Shown piece after piece: positions 1 to 4,996 of a stretch of 6,392 bases of DNA. A program made the translations under genes and the position numbers. Origin of the DNA: Helicobacteraceae bacterium. GTDB taxonomy: Bacteria; Campylobacterota; Campylobacteria; Campylobacterales; SZUA-545. Numbering within the stretch: the first letter of the stretch is position 1; every line of letters begins with the position of its first letter. The notes below the pieces were generated by a model that was given only the letters and a program-made list of their open reading frames with translations, was not told the DNA's origin and made no database searches. The DNA is taken from positions 1 to 6,392 of the forward strand of contig JAITEA010000255.1 of NCBI GenBank assembly GCA_031282285.1, given 5' to 3'.

Positions 1-219
1 CTGCGAGTTGAACGGAAAGCCGTTTGCCGTTACATAGACCTTTTTACCAAGGTTATGCGCGTAGGCGATCGCCTCGCCGAAGCTCTGCGGCGAGAACTCT
101 TTGGAGCTTCGCGTACGCAACGAAAAGTGGCTGACGCCGCCGTAAACCGCGTCCGCGCCAAACGCGAGCGCGATCTTTAGCTTGGTCGGATCGCCGGCGG
201 GGGAAAGAAGTTCCATCAT
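1..219 (-). CDS. U32-family protein (TrhP/YegQ/PrtC-like), N-terminal fragment
   Basis: The 73 visible codons encode the start of a U32-family protein; the gene runs off the left edge. Visible hallmarks are MELLSPAG at the N-terminus, then GADAVYGGVSHFSLRTRSSKEF (split here as GADAVYGG and FSLRTR around residues 21-37), and KKVYVTANGFPFNSQ near residue 59. From family knowledge, full-length members are usually about 400 residues. Once called collagenase-like peptidases, several are now linked to tRNA uridine hydroxylation (E. coli TrhP/YegQ) or other prephenate- or iron-sulfur-dependent hydroxylations. The two are not separable from this fragment. Two ATG codons are adjacent (217-219 and 214-216); family members usually begin with the second (MELLSPAG), so true length may be one residue shorter. 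No Shine-Dalgarno lies at normal distance; AAGGGG is about 21 nt upstream. The family call is secure, the exact substrate is not. Confidence 0.88.
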   Translation of the reverse strand, partial: MMELLSPAGDPTKLKIALAFGADAVYGGVSHFSLRTRSSKEFSPQSFGEAIAYAHNLGKKVYVTANGFPFNSQ

Positions 220-226
220 TCGCAAG

Positions 227-232
227 ATTGTA
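227..232 (-). promoter_or_regulatory. Possible -10 element (TACAAT) giving a near-leaderless U32 transcript
   Basis: The minus strand reads TACAAT immediately upstream of the U32 start. With a standard 6-7 nt gap the transcript would begin at about position 220, next to the first ATG. This fits the absence of a properly spaced Shine-Dalgarno. There is no good -35 hexamer, so the call is tentative. Confidence 0.25.
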
Positions 233-322
233 GCGTTCAACCCCTTTCAACCGCTCGTCGCGCGCCATTTTCGCGACGCTGGCATAGGATTTACATTTAA
301 AGAGGTTGCGGTTAAATGCGAT

Positions 323-378
323 CCGGATTCCGCCTTGCGCCCGTAAGCAAACAGGCGTAAACCGCATAGGAATGACAA
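323..378. repeat. Candidate dispersed repeat of the GTCATTCC...GGAATCC type
   Basis: On the plus strand CCGGATTCCGCC is followed about 38 nt later by GCATAGGAATGACAA; the ends ATTCC (327-331) and GGAAT (369-373) are inverted. On the minus strand it reads TTGTCATTCC...GGAATCCGG. This boundary pattern matches a widespread class of intergenic palindromes (dRS3-like ATTCCC...GGGAAT in Neisseria and similar repeats elsewhere) whose chance translation is of the form VIPAKAGIQ. Here the corresponding frame gives VIP...GGIRI with a longer centre. Only one copy is in the window, so repeat status cannot be proven. Confidence 0.45.
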
Positions 379-478
379 GTAAAGGCGGATTGTCGTTTTG
401 TGCCGCCATCGTAAATACTGACTGGCTAAATATGGCGCGATCCAACACCAACGAGATTTACAAGCGCGACCGATGAAA

Positions 479-511
479 CCGCGTAAATTGCGAGGCTTTT
501 AATTTACGCGG
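479..511 (-). terminator. Perfect 11-bp hairpin, possible terminator of the 610-aa gene
   Basis: CCGCGTAAATT (479-489) and AATTTACGCGG (501-511) are perfect inverted repeats around an 11-nt loop. On the minus strand the hairpin is followed only by TTTCATCG, a weak U-tract. It sits about 87 nt beyond the stop codon of the 610-aa gene and upstream of the U32 gene. It could be a weak Rho-independent terminator, an RNA-stabilising 3' structure, or a protein-binding palindrome. Confidence 0.4.
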
Positions 512-570
512 CGCTATTTGACCGCGCGGCGTTTGATCGATACGACAAACGCCCTTTAGCCGTTTCAATA

Positions 571-595
571 CGCGCTTATCGAGGGCGTAAGCGCG
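571..595 (-). other. Hairpin directly after the stop of the 610-aa gene
   Basis: CGCGCTTA (571-578) pairs perfectly with TAAGCGCG (588-595) around a 9-nt loop, starting 2 nt past the TAA at 598-600. On the minus strand it is followed by TATTGAAA, with no U-run, so an RNA-end-protecting or Rho-related structure is as likely as an intrinsic terminator. Confidence 0.35.
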
Positions 596-597
596 CG

Positions 598-2430
598 TTA
601 ATAGACGCTTGTCGATTGCAGCAGGCGCACCCTCATCTCTATGCGTCTGCTCGATTGATCGTTTTTGCCCGCTTTGGGGTAGTTCGATCCCATACCGTAC
701 AGCTCGACGGGAATCGCGCTCCCCCGTTCGTAAAGCGCGGCGGCGACGGTTCTGGCTCTTGCCTGACTGACCTCGTAGTTGTATTTCGCGCTTCCAGTCG
801 CGTCCGCGTGCCCGTAAATGGTTAGGCTTGGCAGCAGCCCGACTTTTTTGGCGACGCTCTCAAGCTCCACAAGCGCCTCGACCGCCGTTTCCAGTTTCGG
901 TCTGTCCTCTTCGATTGGGTCGGATTTTCCCAGCGGAAACTCTATATCGATCGCCTCGATCGCTTCGACCAGTTTGGCGATATGTTCCATATACGGATCG
1001 CTCACATCGTCCAGATTCACCGATTTTACGCCCGGAATATCCTGCAGCGCCCGTTTTGCGTAGTTGATCCACTCCAAAGGCGCGACCCCTTTTATAGTAA
1101 CGACGCCGTTATCAAAACTCGTCGTAGCGCTACTTGGCGCGTCAAGCGAGAGCATAACCCGCTTTTCCACGATCTCCGGCTCGAGCGAAACGAAGGGCGT
1201 ATAAACCGTCTCGATATCCGCGGCGGCTGGATTGCCCGCGATCACCTCTTCGGGCTTTCTGGCGAGATCGTCGAGTAGCAACCGCAAACGGGCTTTCCCG
1301 CCGCTGATATTATCCCGCGCAATCACCAAAACGCCCGGCTCCTTGTTTAGCGCCAGTTCCGCCTCGTTCACATGGCGCTCCCACATAAAATGCCGCCAAT
1401 ACAGAAAACCAAGCGCGCCCAGCAAACCGACCAAAACCGCGATCGCGATCGCCTTGCCCCAAGTCGGTAGCGGCTTATGCTCTTTGACGAAGCGCGCCTC
1501 CAAAAGCGGTTCCAAAAATCTCGCGGCGTGCTGAAATGGCGCCGAGTCGCCGTTAAACTCCTCAAGCTGCGTGGAGTATTCGATCGTAAATTGATCGAGC
1601 GCGTCGAGAATGCGCGCGTGAAGCTCCGCGCTGGGCGTGCCGCGAACGACGCACGCCAGATACGCTTCGCCCTGCTTTTCGATCACGAGCGTGTACGCGC
1701 CCATATTGAGCGATTCGAGGTGATCTTGCGCGTCGCCCTTGAAACAGTCGCGCGCGAAGTCGTTGATGGCGGTAAGCATCGCGCTGATCATATCCGCCTC
1801 CTGATTCTCCACGCCCGCCCTGACAAGGTGCGCCAGCGCCAGCCCAGTTTTGCTATGCACTAAGAAAATCTGATCGACGCTATAAACAACCGTATGCAGC
1901 AAAACGACATCGCTAAAGCTCTTGCCCGTTCGCCACGCTTCGACGCGCCAGCGGATTCCCCGCCAAGAGAGCGAGTTTTCGAGGCTTTTTGAGAAGCTGT
2001 TGAGCATAGTGCGCAGATTTTCGGCGATCGATTTTCTAATCGACGGACCCATCAGCGGAAAGAGCAGCTCGACAAACTCAAGCTGGCGCGTTTTCATCGA
2101 TTTGGCGACGATCTTCTCCACCAGCGGCGCCATCGCGTAAACAAACCTTTCGTCCTTGCCCGCGCGCGTTACGATCGAGTCTGATATGATTTTCATCATC
2201 TCGCCCGCGCTGAAACGCCCGCCGTCAAGCATCTGTTTGAGCTTATCGACGATAAATATCTCGCGCCCGAACAGCTTCGAGCGAAGCGCCGCCAGCTCTG
2301 GATCGTCGATGGGCGGCGGCAGATCGTTCCAGCGAAGCTCCCGCTCTTTCGCCTCTTTGGCTATCGCCTCTTCGGGCGAGAGCGCGCTCTCTTGATTTAC
2401 GATCGTATCGTTTTTAACGCCGTTTTCCAT
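598..2430 (-). CDS. Membrane-anchored OmpA-domain protein with large cytoplasmic N-terminal domain and BON-like segment
   Basis: Predicted 610-aa inner-membrane protein. Residues 1-45 are charged and probably flexible. Residues 46-295 form a soluble domain with conspicuous stretches FPLMGPSIRKSI (124-135), ENSLSWRGIRWRVEAWRTGKSF (about 151-172), VVLLHTVVY (175-183) and Q-I-FLVH-TGL (187-197). One transmembrane helix spans about 326-345. Residues 364-475 resemble a BON-type fold, with GVVTIKGVA and ALQDIPGVKSVNL. Residues 485-605 are an OmpA C-terminal domain: YGHADATGSAKYNYEVS-ARA, including D543 and R558 at the positions that contact peptidoglycan diaminopimelate in the family. This implies a cytoplasmic N-terminus, periplasmic C-terminus and cell-wall attachment. 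I recall similar proteins with the TGKSF...VVLLHT...VY...Q-FL-H signature in cyanobacteria and other bacteria, annotated only as OmpA family. The cellular role is unknown. The gene begins 11 nt after the upstream coiled-coil gene, so the two are almost certainly co-transcribed. Its own ribosome-binding site is weak, suggesting translational coupling. Confidence 0.88.
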   Translation of the reverse strand: MENGVKNDTIVNQESALSPEEAIAKEAKERELRWNDLPPPIDDPELAALRSKLFGREIFIVDKLKQMLDGGRFSAGEMMKIISDSIVTRAGKDERFVYAMAPLVEKIVAKSMKTRQLEFVELLFPLMGPSIRKSIAENLRTMLNSFSKSLENSLSWRGIRWRVEAWRTGKSFSDVVLLHTVVYSVDQIFLVHSKTGLALAHLVRAGVENQEADMISAMLTAINDFARDCFKGDAQDHLESLNMGAYTLVIEKQGEAYLACVVRGTPSAELHARILDALDQFTIEYSTQLEEFNGDSAPFQHAARFLEPLLEARFVKEHKPLPTWGKAIAIAVLVGLLGALGFLYWRHFMWERHVNEAELALNKEPGVLVIARDNISGGKARLRLLLDDLARKPEEVIAGNPAAADIETVYTPFVSLEPEIVEKRVMLSLDAPSSATTSFDNGVVTIKGVAPLEWINYAKRALQDIPGVKSVNLDDVSDPYMEHIAKLVEAIEAIDIEFPLGKSDPIEEDRPKLETAVEALVELESVAKKVGLLPSLTIYGHADATGSAKYNYEVSQARARTVAAALYERGSAIPVELYGMGSNYPKAGKNDQSSRRIEMRVRLLQSTSVY

Positions 2431-2441
2431 CTACGCGCTCG

Positions 2442-2963
2442 CTAACCGTTCCCGCCCGACTCGTTGGCGTCCGCGCCGGTCGCGTCGCCGGCTAATTTGA
2501 CGAATATCTCCGCGAGCGAGGCTTTCGAGACTAGCTCTTTGCGAAGCGCGGCGGCTAAATCCCCGATAGCTTTTAGCGTCTCGTCGCGCTGATCGCGCAA
2601 GGCGCCGTTAAAGCGATCGCTATTTGCGTTGATCAGCTCGTTCAATTGGCTTTCGGTTTTTGACAGCGATCCGCTTAGCGCGTTTAGGCTTGATACGATC
2701 TCCTCTTTGAGGCGTTCTATTTTATTTTCGACAAGATTTCTGCCCTCGCTTCGCTGCGAGGTTTCCTCTTTAAGCCTATCCTGAAATAGCGTTTCAAGCC
2801 GCGCGAACGACGCGCCGACCTCGCTTGAAAACTTATTGATACGCTCGTTTAGCGCCTCGTCTTGTCTTTTTATGCGATCCTCTATCTGCTTGACCTGCGC
2901 GCCAAATAGCAGATCGCGCACCTGTTCCATGCCGCTAACGGCGTCTTGATCGGCGGCTGCCAT
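2442..2963 (-). CDS. Coiled-coil protein with LLFGAQ N-terminal motif, partner of the OmpA-domain protein
   Basis: A 173-aa soluble, highly charged, mostly helical protein with no signal peptide or membrane segment. Residues 12-31 hold VRDLLFGAQVKQIEDRI. From about 22 to 150 the sequence is a predicted long coiled coil rich in E, K, R, Q and heptad-spaced L/I (RIKRQDEALNERI, NKIERLKEEIVSSL, TESQLNELI). Residues 143-156 carry VSKASLAEIFVKLA, followed by a Gly/Asp/Asn-rich end. The start is ATG at 2961-2963, because AGGAGA (2969-2974) is 5 nt from it; a TTG one codon earlier would be too close. I recall conserved hypothetical proteins with LLFG-Q-x-x-x-(I/L)E/D-R followed by coiled coil, function unknown. 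The first gene of the operon, it probably forms a rod or oligomer that works with the downstream OmpA-domain protein, which shares its LFG motif. That partnership is inference. Confidence 0.8.
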   Translation of the reverse strand: MAAADQDAVSGMEQVRDLLFGAQVKQIEDRIKRQDEALNERINKFSSEVGASFARLETLFQDRLKEETSQRSEGRNLVENKIERLKEEIVSSLNALSGSLSKTESQLNELINANSDRFNGALRDQRDETLKAIGDLAAALRKELVSKASLAEIFVKLAGDATGADANESGGNG

Positions 2964-2968
2964 CAATA

Positions 2969-2974
2969 TCTCCT
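2969..2974 (-). promoter_or_regulatory. Shine-Dalgarno deciding the coiled-coil gene start
   Basis: The minus strand reads AGGAGA, then 5 nt, then ATG at 2963. The spacing supports this ATG and argues against the TTG at 2964-2966, which would lie only 2 nt from the site. Confidence 0.75.
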
Positions 2975-3014
2975 AATCTTTTTATTTAATAAAAAATAGC
3001 GTTTAGCTCGCGGC

Positions 3015-3023
3015 ATCATACCA
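3015..3023 (-). promoter_or_regulatory. Extended -10 promoter of the coiled-coil/OmpA operon
   Basis: The minus strand reads TTTTTGGTATGAT: a TATGAT -10 hexamer (3015-3020) with a TGn extension (3021-3023) and a T-run just upstream. No clear -35 is present. Transcription would start near 3008 and give a leader of about 45 nt that includes an AT-only palindrome at 2979-2995. Confidence 0.5.
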
Positions 3024-3056
3024 AAAACGGCGTACTGGGTTATTGATTGGCGCCAT

Positions 3057-3079
3057 CGGGCGGCAAAACGCCCGTTTTT
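3057..3079 (+). terminator. Strong intrinsic terminator with no upstream plus-strand gene
   Basis: CGGGCG (3057-3062), loop GCAAAA, CGCCCG (3069-3074), then TTTTT. This is a textbook Rho-independent terminator acting on the plus strand. The reverse orientation has no U-tract. It lies about 70 nt upstream of the nuclease start, inside the divergent intergenic region, so it does not end any visible coding gene. Confidence 0.75.
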
Positions 3080-3096
3080 AAACTACGCGGAGCTTT

Positions 3097-3119
3097 TATA
3101 AATTGCGTTGCGATATGAT
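3097..3119 (+). promoter_or_regulatory. Candidate promoter(s) of the nuclease gene
   Basis: Two -10-like hexamers occur downstream of the terminator: TATAAA (3097-3102) and TATGAT (3114-3119). The second would start transcription at about 3126, leaving a leader of about 23 nt before the ATG at 3149. No convincing -35 is present. TATGAT is the same hexamer used by the divergent operon. Confidence 0.4.
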
Positions 3120-3148
3120 CTGGTTGGTTTTGCCCCGAAAGGACGGAA

Positions 3149-4210
3149 ATGCTGTTGTTGGATTTTAGCTCGTTGTTTATTCAGTCGGCGTTTGGCTTGA
3201 AAAAAAGAGGGCTTATATACTCTAAAGATCATCTGCGATCGGCGTTTTTGAGCCGGCTTTTTGCTATCATCAAGCGTTTTAGCAAGTACGGCAAGCTGCA
3301 TATTTTCGCCGATTCGGGTAAATATTGGCGCGTTGAAATCTTCGCCGGATACAAGAAAAAACGCGCCGAGAGGCGTCAAAACGACGATGTGGATTGGGAC
3401 AAACTCCACGGCTTGCAGGATGCGATCATAGACGAGATGCGCGAGAATCTGCCCTTCGCGATCGTCTCTATCGACACGATGGAAGCCGACGATCTTATAG
3501 CGCTCGCCTGCCGTTTCTACGCGCCCAAAAACAAGCGCCATCTGATCATCTCCTCCGATAAGGATTTAACGCAGCTTTTGCGCGCGCCGAATATCGGTCA
3601 GTGGAGCGTGGGCAAGCGCAGTTTTTTGCAGTACGATCCGCACGCTTTCAAAGCGCAGCTTTTGCGCGGCGACAGCTCCGACAGCGTGCCTAGCATCTAT
3701 CGCGGCGACGAGTATCTGATCAAAAGTTCCGGCAGGCGAAAGCTCACCGACGCGAGGCTGAAAGAGGTTGATATTTCGACGCTCGAGAGTTTTAGAGCCT
3801 ACTACAAAAACGATTCGGAGATCGAGAGGATCACCGAAAACTACAACCGCAACCGCGCGCTGATCGATCTAAGGTGTATCCCGCGCAGGTTTCTGCCGCT
3901 CTTTCGCCAAGCGCTCAAAACGGCGCTGGAACGAGCGGAATCAAGCGCGTTAAACGCCGATCGCTATTTGGAAAAGCACAATTTGCTGAAAAAGTTTCAA
4001 GCCATAAAGCAGTATAAAGAAACGCCGATCGCTCCGCCGCGCAAACAACCGCCAAAAGCGGATCAAAACGAGCGCAAACAACCGCCGCAGGGGCGTAACG
4101 CGTCCGCAAACCCCGCTCGCAACGCCTCAAACAGACGCCGCCGTAACTTTCGCAGGTCGCGCCCAAACGGGCAAAACGCCAGCGAACCCGCGCCAGATCG
4201 CGACGCTTAA
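3149..4210 (+). CDS. FEN-family 5'-3' nuclease resembling phage T4 RNase H, with basic C-terminal tail
   Basis: A 353-aa predicted metal-dependent 5' nuclease (flap/exonuclease, removing RNA primers or 5' flaps). Acidic residues sit in the family order: D5 (LLLDFSS), D55 (FADSGKYWR), E112-D114-D115 (MEADDLIAL), D137 and D139 (IISSDKDLTQL), D175 and D178 (LLRGDSSDSV). From memory, T4 RNase H shows the same run: IDNAKSGYWR-DF-YYKK, DIDKYEADD, ILIISSDGDFTQL, NVKQWS, LKGDKKDNV. The match spans residues 1 to about 260 and includes the later ALIDL-CIP. Residues 291-353 are an added disordered tail rich in P, N, Q and R, ending in RRRRNFRRSR, likely nucleic-acid binding. AAAGGA (3138-3143) is 5 nt from the ATG. 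The gene stands alone, divergent from the coiled-coil operon and convergent with the regulator. No phage neighbours are visible and codon use looks like the surrounding genes. Nuclease family is confident; physiological role (replication, repair, defence) is open. Confidence 0.85.
   Translation: MLLLDFSSLFIQSAFGLKKRGLIYSKDHLRSAFLSRLFAIIKRFSKYGKLHIFADSGKYWRVEIFAGYKKKRAERRQNDDVDWDKLHGLQDAIIDEMRENLPFAIVSIDTMEADDLIALACRFYAPKNKRHLIISSDKDLTQLLRAPNIGQWSVGKRSFLQYDPHAFKAQLLRGDSSDSVPSIYRGDEYLIKSSGRRKLTDARLKEVDISTLESFRAYYKNDSEIERITENYNRNRALIDLRCIPRRFLPLFRQALKTALERAESSALNADRYLEKHNLLKKFQAIKQYKETPIAPPRKQPPKADQNERKQPPQGRNASANPARNASNRRRRNFRRSRPNGQNASEPAPDRDA
4039..4086 (+). repeat. In-frame 15-nt direct repeat in the nuclease tail
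   Basis: GCGCAAACAACCGCC occurs exactly at 4039-4053 and 4072-4086, 33 nt (11 codons) apart, encoding RKQPP twice (residues 298-302 and 309-313). A second degenerate protein repeat, RNAS, occurs at 316-319 and 324-327. The pattern indicates tail growth by short duplications. Confidence 0.7.
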
Positions 4211-4219
4211 GTCAAGCGT
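4203..4219. other. Small hairpin overlapping the nuclease stop codon
   Basis: ACGCTT (4203-4208) and AAGCGT (4214-4219) form a 6-bp stem around AAGTC, spanning the TAA stop at 4208-4210. It has no U-tract in either direction and may only stabilise the 3' end. Confidence 0.25.
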
Positions 4220-4227
4220 TCGCAACC

Positions 4228-4248
4228 GGCGCGAATACGAACCGCGCC
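4228..4248. other. Hairpin overlapping the nuclease terminator
   Basis: GGCGCG (4228-4233) pairs with CGCGCC (4243-4248) around a 9-nt loop. Its right arm overlaps the left arm of the following terminator hairpin (4246-4252) by 3 nt, so the two structures are mutually exclusive in one RNA. Confidence 0.35.
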
Positions 4249-4277
4249 AAGCTAGTTTAAGGCTTGGCTTGTTTCTT
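4246..4277 (+). terminator. Intrinsic terminator of the nuclease gene
   Basis: GCCAAGC (4246-4252), a 9-nt loop and GCTTGGC (4262-4268) form a 7-bp stem followed by TTGTTTCTT on the plus strand. It lies 36 nt past the nuclease stop and its tail overlaps the end of the convergent regulator gene. On the minus strand it is followed by GC-rich sequence, so it is not a good terminator for the regulator. Confidence 0.6.
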
Positions 4278-4935
4278 ACAGTTCGTAGTAGCGTTTAAGC
4301 GCGGCGCGATCTTTGATGTTGAAGATGCCTCTGCGCTCTTCGAGTACCTTTTCGCGCTTGAGCTTGCCGAGTATGCGAGAGAGCGTCTCGGGCTGAATGT
4401 TCAGCATATAAGCGATGTCTTGCTTTTTGTACTGCTTGAACTCCTCTGGCTTTTTGTCGATCGTGTGGGCGAGTTTAGCCACGCTGTCAAACACCAGATC
4501 TCTGGTGATGATGCGTTGCAGCAGCGCCAGCCGTCCGGCAAACAGGTTGAATATTAGCGCCGTGATCGCGTGAGATTTGCCGCACAAAGCGTCCATCTGA
4601 TCTCTGTCGAGGTAAGCCACGACCGATGTTCCGACGCTTTCGACATTGCTGAAATACTGCGTTAGCAGCTTGTCCGAATAGGGCGTGTAAAGCGTGATCA
4701 AACCGCTGTCGGTTTGTCTGAACAGGAAAATCTCGTTGTGGTAACGATTTACCTTGTACGACTTTACGCAGCCGCTAACGAGGAAATAAACGCGATCGAG
4801 GGTCGCGTTTTCGTAGAAGAGTATCTCTCCGTCCTGCAACTGTTTGGTTTTCAAAACCTGATAGATGAGGCCTTGATCCGCTTCGCTTAGCGATGCAAAA
4901 AGCGAGCTGGATTTTACCGCTTCAATGTCTGACAT
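4276..4935 (-). CDS. Crp/Fnr-family transcriptional regulator
   Basis: A 219-aa regulator: an N-terminal cyclic-nucleotide-binding-like beta-barrel (about 10-115; LQDGEILFYENATLDRVYFLVSG is partly visible at 33-55), a long dimerisation helix (about 118-150) and a C-terminal winged helix-turn-helix (about 165-217). The recognition helix contains PETLSRILGKLK. Its E183, S186 and R187 match the E-x-x-S-R pattern with which FNR reads TTGAT half-sites. Only two cysteines exist (C56, C118), so the four-cysteine iron-sulfur cluster of true FNR is absent. The residues that bind cAMP in CRP are not evident either, so the signal is unknown. Heme or nitrosative/oxidative sensing, as in other members, is possible. 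The start is supported by GGAG (4944-4947) 8 nt upstream and a TATAAT promoter. It follows nadE on the same strand after 86 bp but has its own promoter. Family assignment is firm, effector and regulon are not. Confidence 0.92.
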   Translation of the reverse strand: MSDIEAVKSSSLFASLSEADQGLIYQVLKTKQLQDGEILFYENATLDRVYFLVSGCVKSYKVNRYHNEIFLFRQTDSGLITLYTPYSDKLLTQYFSNVESVGTSVVAYLDRDQMDALCGKSHAITALIFNLFAGRLALLQRIITRDLVFDSVAKLAHTIDKKPEEFKQYKKQDIAYMLNIQPETLSRILGKLKREKVLEERRGIFNIKDRAALKRYYEL

Positions 4936-4954
4936 TGTGTACGCTCCGTTTCTG

Positions 4955-4968
4955 TTGAATTACCTCAA
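4955..4968. promoter_or_regulatory. FNR-like palindrome over the regulator's transcription start
   Basis: TTGA-N6-TCAA (TTGAATTACCTCAA on the plus strand) has the half-site spacing of Crp/Fnr operators. It covers about -5 to +9 of the predicted start, a position at which binding would repress. Autoregulation is inferred from the FNR-like recognition helix of the adjacent gene product. Confidence 0.5.
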
Positions 4969-4969
4969 T

Positions 4970-4975
4970 ATTATA
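4970..4975 (-). promoter_or_regulatory. Consensus -10 (TATAAT) of the Crp/Fnr regulator gene
   Basis: A perfect TATAAT on the minus strand, 35 nt upstream of the start codon, predicts transcription from about 4963 with a leader of about 27 nt. At the correct distance upstream there is no recognisable -35 hexamer, which suits an activator-dependent promoter. Confidence 0.65.
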
Positions 4976-4996
4976 GCGCAAATTACCTTAAACCAG

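Larger units (their letters stand above)
220..597. other. Gene-free intergenic stretch rich in small perfect inverted repeats
   Basis: This 378-bp gap lies between the stop of the 610-aa gene and the start of the U32 gene, both on the minus strand. I see no credible gene: a minus-strand reading frame crosses part of it, but it overlaps the U32 gene out of frame and has no recognisable motif. It holds several exact inverted repeats: 256-262/272-278 (CGTCGCG/CGCGACG), 294-300/312-318 (CATTTAA/TTAAATG), 329-336/382-389 (TCCGCCTT/AAGGCGGA), 479-489/501-511, and 571-578/588-595. The stretch may be a long structured leader, a remnant of repeat insertions, or a decayed gene. Confidence 0.6.

Noticed and set aside
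53..451. Minus-strand open frame of 132 codons crossing the gap before the U32 gene
   Set aside because: It overlaps the well-supported U32 N-terminus out of frame, ends in arginine-rich shadow sequence, and its middle is the translation of the candidate repeat (VIP...GGIRI).
1477..1863. Plus-strand open frame of 128 codons inside the OmpA-domain gene
   Set aside because: It is antisense to a conserved-looking protein domain, has arginine/alanine-rich shadow composition and no recognisable motif; long antisense frames are common in GC-rich genes.
2964..2966. TTG as start codon of the coiled-coil gene
   Set aside because: It leaves only 2 nt to the AGGAGA site; the next codon is ATG with correct spacing.
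2979..2995. AT-only palindrome TTTTTATT-T-AATAAAAA in the operon leader, considered as a terminator
   Set aside because: The stem has no G or C pairs, so it would be unstable as an RNA hairpin; it is better read as AT-rich leader sequence.
3048..3055. TGGCGCCA palindrome with a nearby TTGAT in the divergent region, considered as an FNR operator
   Set aside because: The half-sites are not spaced as in Crp/Fnr operators, and an 8-nt GC palindrome is unremarkable here.
3083..3541. Minus-strand open frame of 152 codons opposite the nuclease start
   Set aside because: It is antisense to the nuclease catalytic domain, crosses the terminator and promoter region, and has no supporting motif or ribosome-binding site.
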